Assembly (NCBI GenBank): GCA_003562605.1
Contig: PWUG01000364.1
Span: 1-12,257, forward strand
Length of the DNA stretch: 12,257 nt
Direction of reading: 5' to 3'
Origin: Syntrophomonadaceae bacterium
GTDB taxonomy: Bacteria > Bacillota_D > Dethiobacteria > DTU022
Shown here in pieces: positions 1-6,254 of the stretch. Position 1 is the stretch's first letter, and every line of letters begins with the position of its first letter. The translations under genes were made by a program, and so were the position numbers. Below the pieces are notes generated by a model, which saw only the letters and a list, made by a program, of their open reading frames with translations, had not been told where the DNA came from and did not search any database.

Positions 1-1579
1 CGCGTGCCACCGAGCAGACTGCCTCATCCTGACCGATGATCCTGTTATGCAGAGTCTCTTCCAATTTAAGCAGTCGTGCTGATTCTTCTTCCGCTAAACG
101 CTTGACTGGAACACCGGTCCAACTTGAAACGATATAGGCAACATCTTCTTCGGTTACCAAAGAAAGGTCAGAAGCGCCTACCTTCTGCTCCCATTCTTTT
201 TTCTGTTCTTCGAGATCTTCTTTCAGCTTATGCTCTTCATCGCGAAGCTTTGCCGCTTTTTCGAATTCCTGGTTGCGCACTGATGATTCTTTTTCGGTGC
301 GCAGGCTGTAGAGCTTGTCTTCTACTTCTTTGAGATCAGGCGGCACTGTATAGTTGCGGATCCGCACTCGCGAGGCAGCCTCGTCGATCAAGTCGATTGC
401 CTTGTCGGGCAGGAAACGATCCGAAATATAGCGATCTCCCAATTTTACTGCTGCTTCAACAGCTTCGTCCGTAATCTTGACCTTGTGGTGTGCCTCATAG
501 CGATCCCGCAGGCCCTTCAAGATAGCAATACTCTCTTCCCGGGTCGGTTCACCGACCATAATCTGCTGGAATCTTCTTTCCAGGGCCGGGTCTTTTTCAA
601 TATGTTTACGGTACTCATCCAGGGTAGTCGCGCCGATACATTGCATCTCGCCGCGGGCTAAAGCCGGTTTAAGAATATTCGATGCATCAATTGCACCTTC
701 TGCCGCTCCGGCTCCAATCAGGGTATGCAGCTCATCGATAAACACCATGACATTTCCGGCCTGGCGCAGCTCATTCATCAGCTTACGCAGGCGTTCTTCG
801 AATTCGCCGCGGTATTTGGTTCCGGCAACAACAGCCGCCAGTTCGATCGTAACAAGCCGCTTATCACGCAAAATCTCGGGTACTTTACCTTCGATGATCC
901 GCTGAGCCAGGCCTTCGGCGATAGCAGTTTTACCGACCCCCGGTTCTCCAATCAGGCAGGGATTGTTTTTCGTCCGCCTGCTTAAAATCTGGATTACTCT
1001 TTCAATCTCTTTTTCGCGCCCGATAACCGGGTCAAGCTTGCCCTCTTTCGCCAGCTTGGTCAGATCGCGGCCAAAAGTATCGACTGTGGGAGTCTGGGGC
1101 CCTGCCTTTTCTCCTTCGGAAGCCCTGGCAGTCCCCTCTTCACCGCCTAATAGCTGGATAACCTCTTTACGGGCCCGCTTAAGATCAATACCCATGTTGG
1201 ATAGAACCTGGGCGGCAATACCTTCACCCTCCCTGACCAGCCCAAGCATCAGATGTTCCGTTCCAACATAATTATGCCCCAGGTTTTGGCTTTCTTCGAT
1301 AGCCAGTTCAACAACTCGTTTGGCTCGAGGTGTATAGCTGATCCCCTGTTGTATCACTTTCTCGCCTTTCGGTGTTATTCTTTCTACCTCCTGGCGAACG
1401 CTGTTCAAATCTATGGACATATTTTGCAGGGCCCGGGCGGCAATACCCGAACCTTCTCGAACCAAGCCCAAAAGCAGGTGTTCAGTGCCGATAAAGTTGT
1501 GGTTCAACCGTTTGGCTTCTTCCTGGGCTAAGACCAGAACCTGCTGTGCTCTTTCAGTGAATCTTCCAAACATGAACAT
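1..1579 (-). CDS. clpC: ClpC, Clp protease ATPase subunit (C-terminal part missing at window edge)
   Basis: AAA+ unfoldase that feeds substrates, including arginine-phosphorylated proteins, to ClpP in the cytoplasm. About 526 codons are visible. Two Clp_N repeats occupy roughly residues 1-145, each with a [17 protein letters not shown] motif. The first ATPase domain follows, with Walker A GEPGVGKT at 211-218, Walker B VMVFIDE near 277-283 and a GATTLDEY motif. A UVR-like coiled-coil middle region ([12 protein letters not shown]) comes next, then VSSWTGVPV and IIGQDEAV, which open the second ATPase domain. The frame is cut by the window edge before the second Walker A; the family is usually about 810 residues. 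The start is the ATG at 1579, preceded by AGGTG six bases upstream, giving MFMFGRF; the in-frame ATG at 1573 is the alternative. It is the last visible gene of the ctsR operon, separated from mcsB by 170 bp that an inverted-repeat element nearly fills. Sequence closely resembles Bacillus ClpC. Confidence 0.97.
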   Translation of the reverse strand, partial: MFMFGRFTERAQQVLVLAQEEAKRLNHNFIGTEHLLLGLVREGSGIAARALQNMSIDLNSVRQEVERITPKGEKVIQQGISYTPRAKRVVELAIEESQNLGHNYVGTEHLMLGLVREGEGIAAQVLSNMGIDLKRARKEVIQLLGGEEGTARASEGEKAGPQTPTVDTFGRDLTKLAKEGKLDPVIGREKEIERVIQILSRRTKNNPCLIGEPGVGKTAIAEGLAQRIIEGKVPEILRDKRLVTIELAAVVAGTKYRGEFEERLRKLMNELRQAGNVMVFIDELHTLIGAGAAEGAIDASNILKPALARGEMQCIGATTLDEYRKHIEKDPALERRFQQIMVGEPTREESIAILKGLRDRYEAHHKVKITDEAVEAAVKLGDRYISDRFLPDKAIDLIDEAASRVRIRNYTVPPDLKEVEDKLYSLRTEKESSVRNQEFEKAAKLRDEEHKLKEDLEEQKKEWEQKVGASDLSLVTEEDVAYIVSSWTGVPVKRLAEEESARLLKLEETLHNRIIGQDEAVCSVAR

Positions 1580-1611
1580 ATTGTTCACCTCTCTTTATTT
1601 TAATGGTCCTC

Positions 1612-1749
1612 ATTGACATGGAGACGGTGGAGTTGTCAACAAATATATGATCAACAGACAAATCTGCCGTATGTCGTGATTACGGGTCTGTGGTTATCTG
1701 CCATTATTGAAGCATTAATAGTTGACAACTCCACCGTCCCCGCGTCAAT
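1612..1749. repeat. 138-bp element with long inverted-repeat ends (MITE/REP-like candidate)
   Basis: A perfect 18-bp inverted repeat, GACGGTGGAGTTGTCAAC at 1623-1640 and its complement at 1721-1738, is separated by 80 bp. Pairing continues outward to 1612 and 1749, so 26 of 29 positions match or nearly match, ending in ATTGAC/GTCAAT. Inside are further nested arms: CAACAGAC (1652-1659) with GTCTGTGG (1686-1693), and CCGTA (1667-1671) with TACGG (1681-1685). The heptamer ATCTGCC appears twice (1662-1668, 1696-1702). The element carries no plausible ORF. Its right end touches the mcsB stop codon (1750-1752), and its left end lies 32 bp before the clpC start. No clear target-site duplication is visible. 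It could be a non-autonomous mobile element or a structured intra-operon mRNA spacer; the sequence alone does not decide. Confidence 0.75.
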
Positions 1750-2817
1750 TTACTCTATATAATTCTTCTCCAGGTAGCGGTCCAGGGTTTCTTTAATCCG
1801 AACCGGGCGTTCCAGGTTTCTTTCACTGTCGTTTAGCTCTCTCCCGGCCAGGAGCTGCAAGCATCCGGGCCGAATTAAGACCAAAAGTTCGTTTAACAAT
1901 TTATGATCGACTGTTTTAACCAGGCCGAGATCGTAGCCCAGGCGCAGGTCAGAGATTAGTTGGATAGCTTCGTGCGAACTCATAACCTGGGCATGCCTGA
2001 GAAGCCCCAGGGCGCGCCATGCTTTATCGGCAAGGTTAGCTCTTTTCTTGTCTAACAATGCTTGCCGGGCATTTTGTTCCTGCTCGATAACCTGGCGTAT
2101 GACACTATAAAGGTTACTGATGATTTCCTCTTCGGTATGACCCAGGGTTACCTGGTTCGATACCTGCACCAGGTTGCCTATTACTTCTGTTCCTTCTCCA
2201 TAAAGGCCGCGGACAGCCAGGCCAACCTGTGAAAGAGCTCCTAAATAGCGGCTGATCTGCCTGGTCATGATTAAGGCCGGCAGGTGCAACATTACCGATA
2301 CCCTTAAACCGGTTCCGATATTTGTCGGGCAGGCAGTAAGGTAACCGTATCGGTCATCAAAAGCGTAATCAAGTTCACTTTCCAACAAGTCATCATAGTG
2401 ATTAGCCTCCCGCCAGGCTTCTTCCAACTGCAACCCGGGTAAAATCGCCTGGATACGCAGGTGGTCTTCCTCGTTAATCATTATGCCAACTGCTTCATCA
2501 TTACGCAGCATTAAGACCCCGTTTTTAGACTCTTGAGCCAAAAACAGGCTGATCAGATGCTTTTCGACCAGGGCCTGCTTTTCCAGGTCGGATAGTTCAT
2601 CCATCGGCCAGTAAGTAAAATCAGTAAAGTCGGGCTTACCTGATATGGCACAACCGACCTTCTCCAGGATAGCATTGGTTTCCTCTTCTGATGCGAGGCA
2701 TGGAAACGAATGCCCCCTGATATTCCTGGCCGCGCGTACCCGGGAACTGATCACTATTTCTGTCTCCGGACCGCTGCCTTCCATCCATCGGCTCAGGCTG
2801 AACTCGACTTGTTTCAC
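1750..2817 (-). CDS. mcsB: McsB, protein arginine kinase
   Basis: Phosphorylates arginine residues on CtsR and on damaged proteins, marking them for ClpCP. It belongs to the phosphagen-kinase fold family. The 355-residue product matches the family length. Visible motifs are SSRVR (24-28, phosphate-binding arginines), VEKHLIS (84-90), NEEDHLRI (115-122) and the catalytic-loop CPTNIGTG starting at C163. YGEG and SNQVTLG follow and also align well with Bacillus McsB. Near the C-terminus the segment that reads RDxxRA in B. subtilis (phosphoarginine-binding allosteric site) reads RNLERP here. The start is a GTG that overlaps the mcsA stop as GTGA, with GGAGA upstream, so the two genes are translationally coupled. 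It needs McsA for full activity in Bacillus. The stop codon directly abuts the inverted-repeat element. Confidence 0.96.
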   Translation of the reverse strand: MKQVEFSLSRWMEGSGPETEIVISSRVRAARNIRGHSFPCLASEEETNAILEKVGCAISGKPDFTDFTYWPMDELSDLEKQALVEKHLISLFLAQESKNGVLMLRNDEAVGIMINEEDHLRIQAILPGLQLEEAWREANHYDDLLESELDYAFDDRYGYLTACPTNIGTGLRVSVMLHLPALIMTRQISRYLGALSQVGLAVRGLYGEGTEVIGNLVQVSNQVTLGHTEEEIISNLYSVIRQVIEQEQNARQALLDKKRANLADKAWRALGLLRHAQVMSSHEAIQLISDLRLGYDLGLVKTVDHKLLNELLVLIRPGCLQLLAGRELNDSERNLERPVRIKETLDRYLEKNYIE

Positions 2818-3353
2818 TGCGAATCTCCTTTTCCCCTGACATTTGTATGAACTTCTTCTTCCATTGCCCTGATCCGGTCTCGCAAAATGGCGGCTTCTTC
2901 AAAATGTTCACTTTGGACCTTTTCCTTTAGCTCTTCTTTAAGCTGATCCAGTTCGCGTAATTTATTAACCCTATTACGGGCCTGGACCGGTACCTTGCCG
3001 GTATGGGTACAGCCGGCATGGATGCGACGCAACAGCGGCTTAAGCCTTCCTTCAAAAGCGGTCAGGCAATCGCTGCAGCCAAGCCGCCCGATCTGGCTGA
3101 ACTGGGCAAAAGTAAGGTTGCAGGAAGGACATTTGTCATTGACAGTCAACATCGCTTCACGATTACCGCCCAGACTCTGGTTAAGCATGCTGGTAAAGAG
3201 CTTGTGCAATGAGAACTGGGGCTCGAATGAAAAATCAAGCTCCTCCTTTTTACGGGCACAATGCTCACATAGATTCAGTTCCGTTTGTTTGCCGTTCACG
3301 TTTTTTACGATATGAATATTGGCTTCATTGCGACGGCATTCCTGACACAACAT
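2814..3353 (-). CDS. mcsA: McsA, zinc-binding activator of McsB
   Basis: Partner and activator of the McsB kinase in the CtsR/ClpC stress response. The 179-residue product has four CxxC pairs that can bind two zinc ions: C3/C6, C29/C32, C75/C78 and C93/C96. A C-terminal UVR motif spans roughly 134-169 (LDQLKEELKEKVQSEHFEEAAILRDRIR). The ATG at 3353 was chosen because MLCQEC aligns with the Bacillus start and AGGGGTG lies eight bases upstream. The frame is open for 43 more codons, but that extension would run through the end of ctsR. The gene lies 22 bp after ctsR and overlaps mcsB by 4 bp. It is regulated by CtsR from the promoter upstream of ctsR. Confidence 0.95.
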   Translation of the reverse strand: MLCQECRRNEANIHIVKNVNGKQTELNLCEHCARKKEELDFSFEPQFSLHKLFTSMLNQSLGGNREAMLTVNDKCPSCNLTFAQFSQIGRLGCSDCLTAFEGRLKPLLRRIHAGCTHTGKVPVQARNRVNKLRELDQLKEELKEKVQSEHFEEAAILRDRIRAMEEEVHTNVRGKGDSQ

Positions 3354-3375
3354 TACTAAACACCCCTGATAATAA

Positions 3376-3852
3376 TTAGTAGCCAGTCTTAAGAAGCTCT
3401 TCAAGCGCCTCGCTGAAAAGTCTGCGCTGCAGTTTGCAGGATACAGACTTGCACAAACCCGAAGCAGCGTATATTTCTTCACGGATTATTGCTTCGAGAA
3501 TGCAAGATTCACGCCTGGATAATATTTTCTCCTCGCACATTCTTTCCAACAACTGCTTAACTTTTTTAACCTCAAACTCTTCTTCCCGTGTGCTGCCAAT
3601 CAGTTCCTGCCAAGTTTTAATCTGGTCAGAATCAATCCGGTAGATACGAATACATCCTCCGCCACCGCGCTTGCTTTCAACCAGGTAACCTCTTTCCATA
3701 GAAAAACGGCGCTCAAGCACATAATTGATCTGCGATGGAACGCAGGCAAATTTACCGGCCAGCTCACGGCGCTTGATTTCGATATAATCATTTGTGCTTA
3801 ACGCCAGCAATCTTTTCAGGTGTTCTTCAATATAATCAGTAAGGTTGGGCAT
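3376..3852 (-). CDS. ctsR: CtsR, class III stress gene repressor
   Basis: Dimeric winged-helix repressor of clp and other heat-stress genes, inactivated by heat and by McsA/McsB. The 158-residue product matches family length. The N-terminal DNA-binding domain has ADKF-like GKFACVPSQINYVLERRF (residues 33-50) and the glycine-rich wing ESKRGGGGCIRI, with R62 and G63-G66, the loop known to sense temperature in Bacillus. The C-terminal four-helix domain (about 85-150) contains EEKILSRRE. The start is the ATG at 3852. The conventional ribosome binding site is weak (AAAGG-like, about 12 bases upstream), which could keep repressor levels low. It is the first gene of the operon, and a CtsR box lies 24 bp upstream, so it should repress itself. 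Confidence 0.96.
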   Translation of the reverse strand: MPNLTDYIEEHLKRLLALSTNDYIEIKRRELAGKFACVPSQINYVLERRFSMERGYLVESKRGGGGCIRIYRIDSDQIKTWQELIGSTREEEFEVKKVKQLLERMCEEKILSRRESCILEAIIREEIYAASGLCKSVSCKLQRRLFSEALEELLKTGY

Positions 3853-3876
3853 AGATGCCTGGCCTTTCTTAAAATG

Positions 3877-3893
3877 TCTGACCTTCTCTGACC
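3877..3893 (-). promoter_or_regulatory. CtsR operator (tandem heptad)
   Basis: On the minus strand this reads GGTCAGA, spacer GAA, GGTCAGA. The known CtsR box is RGTCAAA-NAN-RGTCAAA. Both heptads keep RGTCA and both carry the same G at position 6, so the direct repeat is exact. It lies just downstream of the predicted -10 box and upstream of ctsR, the usual place for CtsR to block RNA polymerase. Confidence 0.85.
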
Positions 3894-3900
3894 TTAGTTA

Positions 3901-3930
3901 ATAATAACTCATTTTATCCAGGATAAGCAA
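3901..3930 (-). promoter_or_regulatory. Predicted promoter of the ctsR-mcsA-mcsB-clpC operon
   Basis: The minus strand has TTGCTT (3925-3930), an 18-bp spacer, and TATTAT (3901-3906). The -10 is 5/6 to consensus and the -35 is 3/6. The start site would fall inside or at the edge of the CtsR box, which supports the assignment. A TAAAAT at 3912-3917 region is a weaker alternative -10. The 3931-4028 stretch behind it shows only weak hairpins and no clear terminator. Confidence 0.55.
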
Positions 3931-4028
3931 GTACTGTAGCAAGGCTGAGGGGGTATTGTAGCCATTAAACTTTGGTTTTACGCCTATTATCTGTAGATTA
4001 CGGCGTTTTACTTCGATTCTCCTTAAGG

Positions 4029-4766
4029 TTATTGCTTTAAAAGGACATCTACCGGCAAATCCTCTTTTTTAATAACCTCGTTTTGCCAGGATATCTCAGT
4101 AATCCCTTCCAAACCGTATAGCTGGTTAAAAAGTTCTTTTAAGTTCAAATCCAGGGGCACCTCAACCAGGAATTCAATGTCGATATAGGCTTCATTGGTT
4201 TCTTCATTATGCTCGGGGTCGCTCAAATCGCTTTTTCGGATACTGACCAACATATCCCCGAGAGTGGCTCCAATGCGGCCGAGCAGTCCGGGCTGGTCAA
4301 CAGCCCTTAACCTCAGGCGCTTCAGGCGCCGCCTGGAAAAGAAGTGCCTTTCAGCCCGCCTGAGCAGGAGGAGGCTAATTAAGACAAATACGGTAGTCAA
4401 AACTGCGCCAAGATAAAAACCGACACCTGCAGCCAGCCCGACTCCTGAGACAACCCAGATCGTGGCAGCAGTAGTGAGGCCGCGTATGCTGCCACGCTGC
4501 TGCAGGATCGTGCCGGCGCCGAGAAAACCGATGCCGGTGACTACTCCGGCGGCAATACGACCGGGATCAGAGATATATCCTTCACCAATCTGGCCGGTAA
4601 AACCATAGGCAGAGACCATCATAATCAAGGCTGAACCGGCGCAAACCAGGATGTGGGTACGGAAACCGGCCGGGCGGTTATGGCTTTCACGTTCAAAACC
4701 AATTACGCCTCCAAGGACTACGGCTAAAAAAAGCCTGAGCGCAATTTCCCAGTAACTTATTTCCAT
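4029..4766 (-). CDS. MgtC/SapB family inner-membrane protein with C-terminal ACT-like domain
   Basis: Polytopic membrane protein of the MgtC family, whose members are linked to growth at low magnesium and to membrane energetics; the molecular activity is not settled. The product is 245 residues from the ATG at 4766. Signature segments are GGVIGFERE (19-27), RPAGFRTH (31-38), GIGFLGAGTI (78-87) and GLTTAATIW (96-104), with about four to five hydrophobic helices up to residue 135. An Arg-rich linker (136-152) leads to a soluble C-terminal domain (about 151-230), which starts RAVDQPGLLGRIGATLG like an ACT domain. In-frame TTG codons at 4778 and 4772 are possible starts. The AAGGA at the trxB stop favours one of them, while GGTG favours the ATG. 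It is only 18 bp (or less) after trxB, so the two are probably co-translated. Confidence 0.88.
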   Translation of the reverse strand: MEISYWEIALRLFLAVVLGGVIGFERESHNRPAGFRTHILVCAGSALIMMVSAYGFTGQIGEGYISDPGRIAAGVVTGIGFLGAGTILQQRGSIRGLTTAATIWVVSGVGLAAGVGFYLGAVLTTVFVLISLLLLRRAERHFFSRRRLKRLRLRAVDQPGLLGRIGATLGDMLVSIRKSDLSDPEHNEETNEAYIDIEFLVEVPLDLNLKELFNQLYGLEGITEISWQNEVIKKEDLPVDVLLKQ

Positions 4767-4784
4767 AATCAACACCAATCCTTA

Positions 4785-5702
4785 TTAATAAATGTACTGT
4801 GCAGCCGCCGTTGCAGCGATAGCTCCGTCTGCGGCAGCAGTAATCACCTGTCGCAGGAATTTTTTTCGGATGTCGCCTGCAGCGTAAACTCCTGCCAGTG
4901 TGGTTTCCATCTTCGTGTTGGTTATGATAAAACCGCGATCATCCCGTTCTATTTCTATACCCTCAAGAAAATCCGCGTTTGGCCGGCGGCCGGCGTATAT
5001 GAAAATACCGTCTGCCTCAAGGAGGCGATCTTTGCCATCCTGCCTGATCTGCAGGGCGTTGACTTTATTCTCTCCTTCGATCTTGCTTACAGTGGTGTTC
5101 CAGAGTACTTCAACCGTAGGCAGTTTAAGAACTTTTTCCTGAAGCCAGCTGCAGCCGCGAAACTTGTCGCGGCGATGGATCAAATATACTTTTTCAGCAA
5201 AGCGGGATAAAAAGATCGTTTCCTCCAATGCAGCATCTCCACCACCGACAACGACAATAGTTTTACCACGGAAAAAAGCGGCATCACAAGTAGCACAGTA
5301 TGATACACCGCGCCCGCGCAGTTCGAGTTCGCCTTGAATCCCAAGCAAGTTGGGCTCTGTCCCGGTGGCAATCAGGACCGTTTTGCCTTCGAATATACCC
5401 GCTGTAGTGATAACCTCTTTCAGATTACCGTCAACGGAAACTTTGTCGACCCGGGTTGATATGATGGGAACATTAAAATTTTCCATCTGCTGCTGCAGCA
5501 GCATGCCAAATTCCGCTCCGGAAATACCATCCGGGAAAGCCGGGTAGTTATCCAGTCGGTCAGTGGCACTAATTTCTCCACCAAGAGTCATTTGCTCGAT
5601 GATGACAACATTGAGTCCGGCTCTGACACCATAGAGAGCAGCTGTCACTCCGGCCGGCCCGCCTCCGATAATCACTAAATCATATAGTTCTTTTTCCCCC
5701 AT
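4785..5702 (-). CDS. trxB: Thioredoxin reductase (NADPH-type, low molecular weight)
   Basis: FAD enzyme that passes electrons from NAD(P)H to thioredoxin in the cytoplasm. The 305-residue product fits the family. The FAD-binding GGGPAG is at residues 14-19, the redox-active CATC at C136/C139, the second dinucleotide fold VVGGGDAA near 150-157, the NADPH-type HRRDKFR follows it, and the late FAD motif is GVYAAGDI. CATC is followed by DAAF rather than the more usual DGAF. The ATG at 5702 was chosen because AGGAGGT lies six bases upstream; the frame is open back to a TTG at 5720, but that codon sits upstream of this site. No thioredoxin gene is adjacent. It is read from the near-consensus promoter at 5793-5821 through an 84-nt structured leader. 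Ferredoxin- or other-substrate variants of this family exist, but HRRDKFR supports NADPH. Confidence 0.93.
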   Translation of the reverse strand: MGEKELYDLVIIGGGPAGVTAALYGVRAGLNVVIIEQMTLGGEISATDRLDNYPAFPDGISGAEFGMLLQQQMENFNVPIISTRVDKVSVDGNLKEVITTAGIFEGKTVLIATGTEPNLLGIQGELELRGRGVSYCATCDAAFFRGKTIVVVGGGDAALEETIFLSRFAEKVYLIHRRDKFRGCSWLQEKVLKLPTVEVLWNTTVSKIEGENKVNALQIRQDGKDRLLEADGIFIYAGRRPNADFLEGIEIERDDRGFIITNTKMETTLAGVYAAGDIRKKFLRQVITAAADGAIAATAAAQYIY

Positions 5703-5719
5703 GAATACAACCTCCTGCA

Positions 5720-5767
5720 ATTACAGTGTGACATGGTTCATGCATAAAATAAAGCTTGAACTGTAAT
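5720..5767 (-). promoter_or_regulatory. Inverted repeat in the trxB leader
   Basis: ATTACAGT at 5720-5727 is exactly complementary to ACTGTAAT at 5760-5767. An inner pair GTTCA (5736-5740)/TGAAC (5757-5761) partly shares bases with it. The inner arm abuts the ribosome binding site of trxB. It could be an mRNA hairpin or a protein site; no known riboswitch was recognised. Confidence 0.4.
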
Positions 5768-5792
5768 CGGAATTTAAACAGTATTTACGGTT

Positions 5793-5821
5793 ATTATCCG
5801 TGATCCAAAAGGCCCTGTCAA
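5793..5821 (-). promoter_or_regulatory. Predicted trxB promoter
   Basis: The minus strand carries a perfect TTGACA (5816-5821), a 17-bp spacer and GATAAT (5793-5798), which is 11 of 12 to the sigma-A consensus. Transcription would start near 5786, leaving a leader of about 84 nt before trxB. Confidence 0.8.
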
Positions 5822-5903
5822 TGAAACCGGCCGATATGATCTGCGAGCTGCGCCAGGTGGCAAGCCAGCCAATTTTTTTGGGATCAACGGAAAGCGCCCT
5901 GTG

Positions 5904-5912
5904 TGGTATAAT
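5904..5912 (+). promoter_or_regulatory. Predicted extended -10 promoter of the Nfu gene
   Basis: TGGTATAAT at 5904-5912 is a perfect extended -10 (TGnTATAAT). No good -35 is seen at 16-18 bp (TCAACG at 17 bp). A second TATAAT overlaps at 5917-5922. The remainder of the 265-bp divergent region with trxB holds only a weak hairpin before a T run near 5850-5876. Confidence 0.6.
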
Positions 5913-5923
5913 ATATTATAATC

Positions 5924-5936
5924 AAGCTACTAGCTT
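5924..5936. promoter_or_regulatory. Perfect 13-bp palindrome near the Nfu transcription start
   Basis: AAGCTA-C-TAGCTT is an exact 6+1+6 palindrome about 12 bp downstream of the -10 box and about 15 bp before the ribosome binding site. Its placement suits a repressor operator. No regulator is identified. Confidence 0.4.
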
Positions 5937-5967
5937 AGATTAGCACCTGGAAGGAGGTATATTGACC

Positions 5968-6189
5968 ATGAAAGACAAAGTAGAAAAAGCACTGGATAAA
6001 ATCCGCCCGGCCCTGCAGAGGGATGGCGGCGATGTTGAGTTAGTCGAAGTCAGCGATGAAGGCATCGTCAAGGTTCGTCTTACCGGTGCCTGCGGCGGTT
6101 GTCCCATGTCTCAAATAACCCTGAAACAAGGGATTGAGAGAGTATTAAAACAGGAAGTTGATTCTGTAAAAGAAGTTGTTTCTGTTTAA
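5968..6189 (+). CDS. NifU C-terminal-domain (Nfu-type) Fe-S cluster scaffold/carrier
   Basis: Small protein that binds or delivers [4Fe-4S] clusters to apo-proteins. The 73-residue product is the whole NifU C-terminal domain. It has [14 protein letters not shown] (13-26) and the cluster-binding CxxC in GACGGCPMS (C42, C45), the hallmark of the family. AAGGAGGT at 5951-5958 precedes two candidate starts: the ATG at 5968 (ten bases away) and an in-frame TTG at 5962 (four bases away). The ATG is preferred because MKDKVEKAL matches the family start. A strong terminator follows 13 bp after the stop, so much of its transcription should end before nifS. The nearby cysteine desulfurase would fit as sulfur donor. 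Confidence 0.93.
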   Translation: MKDKVEKALDKIRPALQRDGGDVELVEVSDEGIVKVRLTGACGGCPMSQITLKQGIERVLKQEVDSVKEVVSV

Positions 6190-6202
6190 ATTGGCTTTTC
6201 CT

Positions 6203-6230
6203 AAAAAACCCGGGGTAACCCGGGTTTTTT
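6203..6230 (+). terminator. Perfect intrinsic terminator after the Nfu gene
   Basis: AAAAAACCCGGG (6203-6214) pairs perfectly with CCCGGGTTTTTT (6219-6230) around a GTAA loop, with the terminal T run built into the 3' arm. It ends 24 bp before the nifS ATG. Confidence 0.93.
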
Positions 6231-6254
6231 ATTTGGCCTCCGGAGGTATTCAAA

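Noticed and set aside
725..1616. Several overlapping open frames on the plus strand
   Set aside because: They lie antisense to the well-conserved clpC reading frame, have no recognisable domains and no good ribosome sites.
1611..1639. TTGACA within the inverted repeat as a clpC promoter -35
   Set aside because: The hexamer at the proper distance is TCAATG, which is not a -10 box.
3354..3482. 43-codon N-terminal extension of McsA
   Set aside because: It would overlap the conserved end of ctsR, and the internal ATG has the ribosome site and the family start MLCQEC.
5845..5877. Hairpin followed by a T run, read as a terminator or riboswitch expression platform
   Set aside because: Only short stems (GCTG/CAGC, GCC/GGC) with poor loops are possible, and no convincing promoter or known aptamer precedes it.
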